Shown here in pieces: positions 41,801 to 52,968 of a stretch of DNA of 64,000 bases. The DNA is from Chondrilla cf. caribensis. Its lineage: Eukaryota > Porifera > Demospongiae > Chondrillida > Chondrillidae. The stretch covers positions 1,520,001 to 1,584,000 of the forward strand of contig OZ026560.1 in NCBI GenBank assembly GCA_964020155.1. The letters are read 5' to 3'. The translations under genes were made by a program, and so were the position numbers. The notes beneath the pieces were generated by a model that was not told the DNA's origin, did no database searches, and saw only the letters and a program-made list of their open reading frames with translations. Position 1 is the first letter of the stretch. Each line of letters starts with the position of its first letter.

Positions 41801-44800
41801 TATCAAAAAGGAGAACAAAAGAGTTACAGCACTGGGTATTCCCAGGCGGTCACCCATCCAGGTACTAACCAAGCCTAACACTGCTTAACTTCAGGGATCT
41901 GACGAGAACTGGTGGATTCAGTGTAGTGTGGCCGTAACACAACTGACTCACTCTATCACCATCTTTTCTACAAAGGCCAGTTTGCTCAATATCAAAAAGA
42001 AGAACAAAAGAGTTACAGCACTGGGTATTCCCAGGCGGTCACCCATCCAGGTACTAACCTGGCCGTAACACAACTGACTCACTCTACCACCAACCTTTCT
42101 ACAAAGGCCAGTTTGCTCAATATCAAAAAGAAGAACAAAAGAGTTACAGCACTGGGTATTCCCAGGCGGTCACCCATCCAGGTACTAACCCAGCCTAACA
42201 CTGCTTAACTTCAGGGATCTGACGAGAACTGGTGGATTCAGTGTAGTATGGCCGTAACACAACTGACTCACTCTACCACCATCTTTTCCACAAAGGCCAG
42301 TTTGCTCAATATCAAAAAGAAGAACAAAAGAGTTACAGCACTGGGTATTCCCAGGCGGTCACCCATCCAGGTACTAACCTGGCCGTAACACAACTGACTC
42401 ACTCTACCAACATCTTTTCTACAAAGGCCAGTTTGCTCAATATCAAAAAGAAGAACAAAAGAGTTACAGCACTGGGTATTCCCAGGCGGTCACCCATCCA
42501 GGTACTAACCCAGCCTAACACTGCTTAACTTCAGGGATCTGACGAGAACTGGTGGATTCAGTGTAGTGTGGCCGTAACACAACTGACTCACTCTACCACC
42601 ATCTTTTCTACAAAGGCCAGTTTGTTCAATATCAAGAAAAAGAACAAAAGAGTTACAGCACTGGGTATTCCCAGGCGGTCACCCATCCAGGTACTAACTC
42701 AGCCTAACACTGCTTAACTTCAGGGATCTGACGAGAACTGGTGGATTCAGTGTAGTATGGCCGTAACACAACTGACTCACTCTACCACCAACCTTTCTAC
42801 AAAGGCCAGTTTGCTCAATATCAAGAAAAAGAACAAAAGAGTTACAGCACTGGGTATTCCCAGGCGGTCACCCATCCAGGTACTAACCCAGCCTAACACT
42901 GCTTAACTTCAGGGATCTGACGAGAACTGGTGGATTCAGTGTAGTATGGCCGTAACACAACTGACTCACTCTATCACCATCTTTTCTACAAAGGCCAGTT
43001 TGCTCAATATCAAAAAGAAGAACAAAAGAGTTACAGCACTGGGTATTCCCAGGCGGTCACCCATGCAGGTACTAACCTGGCCGTAACACAACTGACTCAC
43101 TCTACCACCAACCTTTCTACAAAGGCCAGTTTGCTCAATATCAAAAAGGAGAACAAAAGAGTTACAGCACTGGGTATTCCCAGGCGGTCACCCATCCAGG
43201 TACTAACCCAGCCTAACACTGCTTACCTTCAGGGATCTGACGAGAACTGGTGGATTCAGTGTAGTATGGCCGTAACACAACTGACTCACTCTACCACCAT
43301 CTTTTCCACAAAGGCCAGTTTGCTCAATATCAAAAAGAAGAACAAAAGAGTTACAGCACTGGGTATTCCCAGGCGGTCACCCATCCAGGTACTAACCTGG
43401 CCGTAACACAACTGATTCACTCTACCACCATCTTTTCTACAAAGGCCAGTTTGCTCAATATCAAAAAGGAGAACAAAAGAGTTACAGCACTGGGTATTCC
43501 CAGGCGGTCACCCAACCAGGTACTAACCCAGCCTAACACTGCTTAACTTCAGGGATCTGACGAGAACTGGTGGATTCAGTGTAGTGTGGCCGTAACACAA
43601 CTGACTCACTCTATCACCATCTTTTCTACAAAGGCCAGTTTGCTCAATATCAAAAAGGAGAACAAAAGAGTTACAGCACTGGGTATTCCCAGGCGGTCAC
43701 CCATCCAGGTACTAACCCAGCCTAACACTGCTTAACTTCAGGGATCTGACGAGAACTGGTGGATTCAGTGTAGTGTGGCCGTAACACAACTGACTCACTC
43801 TATCACCATCTTTTCTACAAAGGCCAGTTTGCTCAATATCAAAAAGAAGAACAAAAGAGTTACAGCACTGGGTATTCCCAGGCGGTCACCCATCCAGGTA
43901 CTAACCTGGCCGTAACACAACTGACTCACTCTACCACCAACCTTTCTACAAAGGCCAGTTTGCTCAATATCAAAAAGGAGAACAAAAGAGTTACAGCACT
44001 GGGTATTCCCAGGCGGTCACCCATCCAGGTACTAACCCAGCCTAACACTGCTTACCTTCAGGGATCTGACGAGAACTGGTGGATTCAGTGTAGTATGGCC
44101 GTAACACAACTGACTCACTCTACCACCATCTTTTCCACAAAGGCCAGTTTGCTCAATATCAAAAAGAAGAACAAAAGAGTTACAGCACTGGGTATTCCCA
44201 GGCGGTCACCCATCCAGGTACTAACCTGGCCGTAACACAACTGACTCACTCTACCACCATCTTTTCTACAAAGGCCAGTTTGCTCAATATCAAAAAGGAG
44301 AACAAAAGAGTTACAGCACTGGGTATTCCCAGGCGGTCACCCAACCAGGTACTAACCCAGCCTAACACTGCTTAACTTCAGGGATCTGACGAGAACTGGT
44401 GGATTCAGTGTAGTGTGGCCGTAACACAACTGACTCACTCTATCACCATCTTTTCTACAAAGGCCAGTTTGCTCAATATCAAAAAGGAGAACAAAAGAGT
44501 TACAGCACTGGGTATTCCCAGGCGGTCACCCATCCAGGTACTAACCCAGCCTAACACTGCTTAACTTCAGGGATCTGACGAGAACTGGTGGATTCAGTGT
44601 AGTGTGGCCGTAACACAACTGACTCACTCTATCACCATCTTTTCTACAAAGGCCAGTTTGCTCAATATCAAAAAGAAGAACAAAAGAGTTACAGCACTGG
44701 GTATTCCCAGGCGGTCACCCATCCAGGTACTAACCTGGCCGTAACACAACTGACTCACTCTACCACCAACCTTTCTACAAAGGCCAGTTTGCTCAATATC

Positions 44801-47800
44801 AAAAAGAAGAACAAAAGAGTTACAGCACTGGGTATTCCCAGGCGGTCACCCATCCAGGTACTAACCCAGCCTAACACTGCTTAACTTCAGGGATCTGACG
44901 AGAACTGGTGGATTCAGTGTAGTATGGCCGTAACACAACTGACTCACTCTACCACCATCTTTTCCACAAAGGCCAGTTTGCTCAATATCAAAAAGAAGAA
45001 CAAAAGAGTTACAGCACTGGGTATTCCCAGGCGGTCACCCATCCAGGTACTAACCTGGCCGTAACACAACTGACTCACTCTACCACCAACCTTTCTACAA
45101 AGGCCAGTTTGTTCAATATCAAAAAGAAGAACAAAAGAGTTACAGCACTGGGTATTCCCAGGCGGTCACCCATCCAGGTACTAACCCAGCCTAACACTGC
45201 TTAACTTCAGGGATCTGACGAGAACTGGTGGATTCAGTGTAGTGTGGCCGTAACACAACTGACTCACTCTACCACCATCTTTTCTACAAAGGCCAGTTTG
45301 TTCAATATCAAGAAAAAGAACAAAAGAGTTACAGCACTGGGTATTCCCAGGCGGTCACCCATCCAGGTACTAACCCAGCCTAACACTGCTTAACTTCAGG
45401 GATCTGACGAGAACTGGTGGATTCAGTGTAGTATGGCCGTAACACAACTGACTCACTCTACCACGAACCTTTCTACAAAGGCCAGTTTGCTCAATATCAA
45501 AAAGAAGAACAAAAGAGTTACAGCACTGGGTATTCCCAGGCGGTCACCCATCCAGGTACTAACCCAGCCTAACACTGCTTAACTTCAGGGATCTGACGAG
45601 AACTGGTGGATTCAGTGTAGTATGGCCGTAACACAACTGACTCACTCTACCACCATCTTTTCTACAAAGGCCAGTTTGTTCAATATCAAGAAAAAGAACA
45701 AAAGAGTTACAGCACTGGGTATTCCCAGGCGGTCACCCATCCAGGTACTAACCCAGCCTAACACTGCTTAACTTCAGGGATCTGACGAGAACTGGTGGAT
45801 TCAGTGTAGTATGGCCGTAACACAACTGACTCACTCTACCACCATCTTTTCTACAAAGGCCAGTTTGCTCAATATTGAAAAGAAGAACAAAAGAGTTACA
45901 GCACTGGGTATTCCCAGGCGGTCACCCATCCAGGTACTAACCTGGCCGTAACACAACTGACTCACTCTACCACCATCTTTTCTACAAAGGCCAGTTTGCT
46001 CAATATCAAAAAGGAGAACAAAAGAGCTACAGCACTGGGTATTCCCAGGCGGTCACCCATCCAGGTACTAACCCAGCCTAACACTGCTAAACTTCAGGGA
46101 TCTGACGAGAACTGGTGTATTCAGTGTAGTATGGCCGTAACACAACTGACTCACTCTACCACGAACCTTTCTACAAAGGCCAGTTTGCTCAATATCAAAA
46201 AGAAGAACAAAAGAGTTACAGCACTGGGTATTCCCAGGCGGTCACCCATCCAGGTACTAACCCAGCCTAACACTGCTTAACTTCAGGGATCTGACGAGAA
46301 CTGGTGGATTCAGTGTAGTATGGCCGTAACACAACTGACTCACTCTATCACCATCTTTTCTACAAAGGCCAGTTTGCTCAATATCAAAAAGAAGAACAAA
46401 AGAGTTACAGCACTGGGTATTCCCAGGCGGTCACCCATCCAGGTACTAACCTGGCCGTAACACAACTGACTCACTCTACCACCAACCTTTCTACAAAGGC
46501 CAGTTTGCTCAATATCAAAAAGAAGAACAAAAGAGTTACAGCACTGGGTATTCCCAGGCGGTCACCCATCCAGGTACTAACCCAGCCTAACACTGCTTAA
46601 CTTCAGGGATCTGACGAGAACTGGTGGATTCAGTGTAGTATGGCCGTAACACAACTGACTCACTCTACCACCATCTTTTCCACAAAGGTCAGTTTGCTCA
46701 ATATCAAAAAGAAGAACAAAAGAGTTACAGCACTGGGTATTCCCAGGCGGTCACCCATCCAGGTACTAACCTGGCCGTAACACAACTGACTCACTCTACC
46801 ACCAACCTTTCTACAAAGGCCAGTTTGCTCAATATCAAAAAGAAGAACAAAAGAGTTACAGCACTGGGTATTCCCAGGCGGTCACCCATCCAGGTACTAA
46901 CCCAGCCTAACACTGCTTAACTTCAGGGATCTGACGAGAACTGGTGGATTCAGTGTAGTGTGGCCGTAACACAACTGACTCACTCTACCACCATCTTTTC
47001 TACAAAGGCCAGTTTGTTCAATATCAAGAAAAAGAACAAAAGAGTTACAGCACTGGGTATTCCCAGGCGGTCACCCATCCAGGTACTAACCCAGCCTAAC
47101 ACTGCTTAACTTCAGGGATCTGACGAGAACTGGTGGATTCAGTGTAGTATGGCCGTAACACAACTGACTCACTCTACCACCAACCTTTCTACAAAGGCCA
47201 GTTTGCTCAATATCAAAAAGAAGAACAAAAGAGTTACAGCACTGGGTATTCCCAGGCGGTCACCCATCCAGGTACTAACCCAGCCTAACACTGCTTAACT
47301 TCAGGGATCTGACGAGAACTGGTGGATTCAGTGTAGTATGGCCGTAACACAACTGACTCACTCTACCACCATCTTTTCTACAAAGGCCAGTTTGTTCAAT
47401 ATCAAGAAAAAGAACAAAAGAGTTACAGCACTGGGTATTCCCAGGCGGTCACCCATCCAGGTACTAACCCAGCCTAACACTGCTTAACTTCAGGGATCTG
47501 ACGAGAACTGGTGGATTCAGTGTAGTATGGCCGTAACACAACTGACTCACTCTACCACCATCTTTTCTACAAAGGCCAGTTTGCTCAATATCAAAAAGGA
47601 GAACAAAAGAGCTACAGCACTGGGTATTCCCAGGCGGTCACCCATCCAGGTACTAACCCAGCCTAACACTGCTTAACTTCAGGGATCTGACGAGAACTGG
47701 TGGATTCAGTGTAGTATGGCCGTAACACAACTGACTCACTCTACCACGAACCTTTCTACAAAGGCCAGTTTGCTCAATATCAAAAAGAAGAACAAAAGAG

Positions 47801-48245
47801 TTACAGCACTGGGTATTCCCAGGCGGTCACCCATCCAGGTACTAACCCAGCCTAACACTGCTTAACTTCAGGGATCTGACGAGAACTGGTGGATTCAGTG
47901 TAGTATGGCCGTAACACAACTGACTCACTCTACCACCATCTTTTCTACAAAGGCCAGTTTGTTCAATATCAAGAAAAAGAACAAAAGAGTTACAGCACTG
48001 GGTATTCCCAGGCGGTCACCCATCCAGGTACTAACCCAGCCTAACACTGCTTAACTTCAGGGATCTGACGAGAACTGGTGGATTCAGTGTAGTATGGCCG
48101 TAACACAACTGACTCACTCTACCAACATCTTTTCTACAAAGGCCAGTTTGCTCAATATTGAAAAGAAGAACAAAAGAGTTACAGCACTGGGTATTCCCAG
48201 GCAGTCACCCATCCAGGTACTAACCTGGCCGTAACACAACTGACT
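35813..48245 (-). pseudogene. Internally deleted 5S copies, 58-bp deletion class
   Basis: Eighteen copies share one exact junction: GTTACGGCCA joined to GGTTAGTACC, removing core positions 11-68 and leaving 58 nt. The 't' of the junction tggccgtaac lies at 35861, 37123, 38896, 40346, 41231, 41551, 42060, 42380, 43078, 43398, 43907, 44227, 44736, 45056, 45943, 46452, 46772 and 48236. A nineteenth, independent deletion is near 37246 (ctaaaccagtatggccg). The A-box region is lost and the C-box region kept, so own Pol III transcription is unlikely (inference). None occurs left of 35.3 kb. Confidence 0.93.
41231..46772 (-). repeat. 829-bp higher-order repeat of full and deleted 5S units
   Basis: The distances between deleted copies are 320, 509, 320, 698, 320, 509, 320, 509, 320, 887, 509 and 320 bp. 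320 is one full plus one deleted unit, and 509 is two full plus one deleted. The 320+509 block (829 bp) recurs; segments at 43131-43406 and 43960-44235 are identical. Confidence 0.88.
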
Positions 48246-48305
48246 CACTCTACCACCATCTTTTCGACAAAGGCCAGTTTGCTCAATATCAAAAAGAACA
48301 AAAGA

Positions 48306-48530
48306 GTTATAGCACCGGGTATTCCCAGGCAATCAACCATCCAGGTACTAACCCAGCCTAACACTGCTTAACTTCAGGGATCTGACGAGAACTGGTGGAT
48401 TCAGTGTAGTATGGCCGTAACACAACTGACTCACTCTACCACCACCATTTCTACAAAGGCCATTTTGCTCAATATCAAAAAGAAGAACAAAAGAGTTACA
48501 GCACTAGGTATTCCCATGCGGTCACCCATC
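48306..48530 (-). pseudogene. Right terminal degenerate 5S units
   Basis: The last whole unit (48306-48421) has several changes in conserved positions (gttatagcaccggg, ggcaatcaacc). The next keeps only the 3' ~36 nt (48495-48530) with further changes, then unique DNA starts. This is the upstream boundary of the array. Confidence 0.85.
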
Positions 48531-48585
48531 AGAAAAAGAAATACGTATAAATATTAATATAATATATACTCAAAAACACACACAC

Positions 48586-48747
48586 GTACGTACATTGATG
48601 GCTTCGATTTCTTGTTCCAACAAGGGTACTCTTCCATATGATACAGGACGGTTAGACTGAGTAGCTGTAGTAGAGGAGGATCCATCTTGCGATTGTTGCA
48701 TACTGTTTTGCTTGCTAGTTTTCACATTGAAGTAATCCAAGCTTAAA
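48586..48747 (-). CDS. Candidate exon right of the 5S array, product unknown
   Basis: The minus strand is open through SLDYFNVKTSKQNSMQQSQD, then GSSSTTATQSNRPVSYGRVP and LLEQEIEAIN. Possible acceptors are tatatag (48748) or aactag (48715). Donor choices are AAT|GTACGT (48594) or ...AC|GTGTGT (48586). The latter gives the two-base phase needed by the candidate exon at 20506-20611. No homolog is recognised. Confidence 0.35.
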
Positions 48748-49000
48748 CTATATAAAGCTAAGATAAATATGTGGAAAGATGACATCCACTACACATGGTC
48801 AAATACTGCTCATTATGTTTTAGTATATACAGTTGTACATAAATTATGTAGTTCAAGTTATAAATGTCGGGAATAAAAATATTTATGGTAATACATACAC
48901 AAAAAGATCCACAAAATCTGGGAAATTGATTGTCCACAAATTCTCATGATATACAAATGTATATCCATTAAGCGAATCATAACTGGGTGATATAAATAAT

Positions 49001-49240
49001 TGCTTATTGGATTGAAGTACACGTTGGAAGAATAAATGTATATCAAAAGTCAAAATATGTAGTTCAATATAGATGGATAGCCGATGAATTAACAATTTCG
49101 AATTTCAGATATGAGGGACACGATCTTTTAATATTTTTATCTTGTGAATTCAAATTACTCATTCAAGAAGATACTGAAAACTGTATTAACTGCTGGGTGG
49201 CTAAGATTGTCCAAGGTTATCAGGTTGCTTTCCCTGTGGA
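49001..49240 (+). other. Long start-less open frame, possible exon
   Basis: The plus strand is open for ~106 codons (about 48997-49313). It reads AYWIEVHVGRINVYQKSKYV, then RWIADELTISNFRYEGHDLL and CINCWVAKIVQGYQVAFPVE, and has a good donor GTGGAG|GTATGC at 49240. A plausible acceptor is cgaatttcag (49108). This is unusual in DNA this AT-rich, but the product is unknown and neighbouring exons were not found. Confidence 0.3.
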
Positions 49241-50261
49241 GGTATGCCAAGTCACCTCATTTCATGAAAGTGAAATTCTGACATACACAGCTATGGTCAG
49301 CTGCTACTAAGTATCAGCACTGTACACATATAACTGGGGAAAAACCCATAAAATATGGTTATTTTGTGAGTGCTACATACTGATGGTAACAAACAGTGGC
49401 TAATCTAACCACACTACGAACCATAGAAACACAACCCACATGTAATGTGATATGTCTTGTTGCAATGAATTACTCATACTGCTGGCATGAAGGTAAATAG
49501 GAGGTCCCGTGGGATGTATTGCATTAATCTCACACAACAGATAATATTTCACTTGAATAGGGTAAGAAGGGGCAACTTGGAATTATTGATAGTCTTGAGC
49601 ATTTTAACACCGAGTTTTCGATATACGTTCGTGTCAGTGTTATTTCCAGATACAGGTTATTCAATATTCGAAAAAAAAACTGCCCATAGCTCAATAATAA
49701 CACTGTCTAAAGACGTCCATTTCCAATCGTGTGTATTCCAAATTATCATACTATGATAATTTGGAATACACTGGACTGAGTTCCGCTCTATTCAGATAAA
49801 ATGCATAAAAATAAACGATTGAAGACCATCTACATCACCCACGTTGTCCTTCTGCTGTCCTTCTCGGTGGAAAACTGATCATTGAATACTTAACACAAAT
49901 GGGAAGTGAACGCACTTGAGAAAAGTAACGCGCCCCCTGGCACAGGCTACTCGTTAGCGCCATTTTAATTGTGACTTGCGCAAGAAATGGGTCGTCTGAT
50001 GCAATAATCTCGGCCAGCTTCTGAAATGGCGTTGTGGCATAGCGCAGACGGTGGTAAATTTTTGGTGTTTGTTTGATTCATTTCTTTGTTGTATCGGCGC
50101 ACCAATTAATGATTTCATTTTTATAATCTTTTCTCTTTTCATTAAGCTATCGCGAGTACTAGTGGCACTGGTGAAAGAAGTCTGAAACCAAAATTAGTTA
50201 GGTAGTGATAACTTATGAATCATGTAGTGTGCTTGCATGTACAGACGGACACGCTCAGAAA

Positions 50262-50268
<7 letters not shown>
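49241..50268. other. Intergenic region with a palindrome and a CpG-containing patch
   Basis: It contains the 41-bp palindrome at 49731-49771. A CpG-containing patch at 49900-50160 (cgcgccccctgg, gcgccattttaa, tatcgcgagta) looks promoter-like, possibly serving SLC25A46 to the right. Open frames at 49487-49756 and 49954-50142 have no recognised homology. Confidence 0.45.
49731..49771. repeat. Perfect 41-bp palindrome
   Basis: Arm gtgtattccaaattatcata (49731-49750), one central C, then the exact 20-bp complement (49752-49771). It could extrude as a hairpin or be a recent inverted duplication. Confidence 0.95.
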
Positions 50269-50426
<158 letters not shown>

Positions 50427-50866
50427 TCCATAATATAATAATGGTCCCCGTGATATGTATGTTTGGTCAGATAAATAAGATCATTGTATGTTAGGTGATA
50501 GATGAACAACTAATGTTATAAATTAGCCTGTCTACCTCATAGTATTCTGAACATTGGAAAAATTTGATGAATGTAACATATGGATCTTATCTCGTAAGGT
50601 TCAGCTCAACAGAGATAAATTGTTTGTCAGTGCTTTAGTATAGCCAAACGTAGAGTGCATGACTCAGTGGTATTAGTGTGTGGTTGGGGGTCTAAAACTA
50701 GGTAAACATTAATCCATGGAGACATCGCATACATGAACTCCGCAAACGTTGACTCGGTTTTAAAATTATTCATAGACACCTTTTCAAAGTTGCTCCATTT
50801 TACCTTAACTCACTATGTGCACAGCATTCTATGTAGACTTCACTTTGCATTCTTTACCTGTAATAG

Positions 50867-51121
50867 ATGGGGACTTGGCGTTATAACTCACCCATTTCTT
50901 GTTTTACGCCATCAAAGTCAACTGCATATTCTGTATCATAGCTGGCTGAGTCCAGTAGCTCCCTTTGCTGATGTGCAATCACTGTACTCAATTTGGTCAA
51001 CACAGGTACATTCAATTTGTTTGTGGATGCAATATATCCTCTGTCTCTAGATATGAACACACGCACACATACACACACTCAGAAGTGTACATATGCATGT
51101 GTACATGCACACAGCAAACAC

Positions 51122-51190
<69 letters not shown>

Positions 51191-51897
51191 CTGTATACAA
51201 GTGTTCACAATACACGTGCACTCATTGATATACACATATATACCACAATTGTAATTGCACACTTTCACCTGCCCATTACCTGCTCTAATTAGGGAATCCC
51301 TGGATTGTGGAGAGGCAGTACAAGTTTGCTAGCCAGTACTATATGCTTTGAGCTAGTTCAGGGAGGGCTAGTATCATTGTATGAGCACTCAAGGTGGATG
51401 TCTGTGTACATATATCTCTGCATGCTTGCATGCATGTACATAATATTATTATGTTATCTTCAGATTTATCTGTATATCACATATGTGTGAAATAAGGCAG
51501 AGTAAGGATTTATTTTGACTGGGGAAGTCTATATCACCTACCCAGATGCACACCAGGCACCCTTGTTTATCATGTGTATTTGGAGTAAATGTTAACATTC
51601 CCAATGTTCTCCTAGTCCTTGCATGTGCTTATGTACTTAGAATTTATATGAACTACTTTTTGCTTCTTTTTTCAACTTTATTTGGATTCACGAACATTTA
51701 ATTTGTGAATACTTTCTCCTACAAAGAAACAAGTGCAAATTTATCTCCTGCAAAATATGTTTGCATGTTGTGTATATTCATTTTATGTAGGAAGGATAAA
51801 CAGAAAAAGATGAGTTCTAATGTTGTGTTTGGGCTTAGGTTGTTGTCTTATGGGATTGCAACACCTTTCATGACTGGGATTCTAATATCCACAGTGC

Positions 51898-51945
<48 letters not shown>

Positions 51946-52593
51946 TATGTAGTATGTACGTACATATACTGAATTGCATGTACGTCCAAATGTACATACT
52001 CACTCATTCACGTTTGATGTCACTGTCCTTTTTCCTGTGTCCAGTATGCTATACAGAAGATTTACAGTGGTGGGTTATCAACTATTCCAGAATTGGCATT
52101 GGAAAGACCTCTATGGCGTGGACAAGGGATGATATTTTCCACGCTTTCTCTTGTCCTACCAACGATATTTCTCTGCTTTGTGCGTTCTGTCATCTCGTCC
52201 ATTGCTCAAGACATCGTTTATAAAATTCTCCAACAAAGGCGGAAAAATCTCAATGCCTCTGACCGTGCTGAGCTGTTAACAGTAGACATTGATAATTTGT
52301 GTGCTAGTGTGGCTGCATCATGCCTGGCTGATGTGGTCACTTATCCACTGGAAACAGCTCTGGTGAGGGCCCACGTGCAAGGCTTTCCAGTTCTGTTGGA
52401 TGACGTTGAATCTGGACAAGGCCCTGTGTTACTCCCACTCAGCTACAAAGGATGGTATGACATGGTGTTTACCGTGCGAACAATGGAGGGGAAGTGGGGA
52501 TTTTATAAGGGATTTTCTGCAATGGCTTTGCAATATTTGGTTCAAGGGTTCATCTTGCTAGGTCTCCATAGATGGAGTACAAGTGTTGGTTGA
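50867..52593 (+). CDS. SLC25A46: SLC25A46-like mitochondrial carrier family protein
   Basis: Exons are 50867-51005, 51293-51393, 51791-51899 and 52045-52593 (stop TGA); phases agree. Order: WGLGVITHPFLVLRHQSQLH, then GIPGLWRGSTSLLASTICFE, YGIATPFMTGILISTVQ, LLTVDIDNLCASVAASCLAD and VVTYPLETALVRAHVQG, and finally YKGWYDMVFTVRTMEGKWGF and YKGFSAMALQYLVQG. This matches SLC25A46, an outer-membrane carrier homologue involved in mitochondrial fission/fusion and lipid transfer (family knowledge). About 299 aa are recovered versus 418 in human; the missing part is the variable N-terminus. The frame is open upstream to an ATG at 50733, so the start may be there, or a 5' exon may exist that I cannot identify. 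(CA)n tracts fill two introns. Confidence 0.85.
51110..51190. repeat. (CA)n microsatellite in SLC25A46 intron
   Basis: A CA run after two 'cacagcaaa' words. Confidence 0.95.
51900..51944. repeat. (GT)n directly at a SLC25A46 donor site
   Basis: The intron begins GTGTGTGTG..., so the donor of the third identified exon is the first repeat of a 45-bp GT run. Splice-site position therefore depends on the preceding GTGCAG. Confidence 0.9.
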
Positions 52594-52968
52594 TACATTG
52601 TACAGTATTATAATAGGATGTAACAATGTTGTATAATTATGTACTTTAAGTCTATTATTATTTACAATAATTATTGCAAACATTGAATATTAGTTTTAGC
52701 AATTATTGAAAATTCAAGCAGTGTGTATGATATTGCTCAATGTGATATATTAGTATGATACAGTGTCCTACATGTCAATACAGGGAAGTGCATTCAATTA
52801 AATTGTTAATTTATAATAATATTTTATATAATACAGCATACGCTTTAGAGTGAATATCCTTATATGGGATGTATTTAAAAGTAACAATAATACATTTAAA
52901 TGATTGTATTTATTCACATGTATACACCCATCCTATATTTTTGGGTTATGTAGCAGATGCACATATGC

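Larger units (their letters stand above)
20843..48530 (-). rRNA. 5S rRNA gene tandem array, ~133 copies
   Basis: Each unit, read on the minus strand, starts GTTACGGCCATACTACACTG. It continues with the 5S landmarks AAGTTAAGCAGTGTTAGG (A-box region), GGTTAGTACCTGGATGGG and GTGACCGCCTGGGAATACC (C-box region), and closes with GTGCTGTAAC, which pairs with the 5' GTTAC as helix I. A T4 terminator (CTCTTTTGTT) and a backup T5 follow. The recognisable core is 116 nt; the true ends may extend 1-3 nt. Spacer is ~72 bp and unit length 188-190 bp. From measured positions I estimate 77 full units up to 35.35 kb, then 56 full and 19 deleted units to 48.42 kb. The array is purely head-to-tail. Pol III/TFIIIA use of the internal promoter is known for 5S genes. 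Open frames inside the array are read-through artefacts. Confidence 0.97.

Noticed and set aside
25138..48332. Protein-coding open frames of 67-108 codons inside the 5S array (repeating 'MAVTQLTHSTTIF' and 'MLGWVSTWMGDRLG')
   Set aside because: They are read-through of 5S genes and spacers. The same words recur wherever the unit variants keep the frame open, and the strand and sequence are fully explained by 5S rRNA.
20843..48530. A CRISPR-like array or satellite of unknown function
   Set aside because: The ~188-bp period is too long and the repeated core matches 5S rRNA landmarks (helix I ends, A- and C-box regions, T4 terminator).
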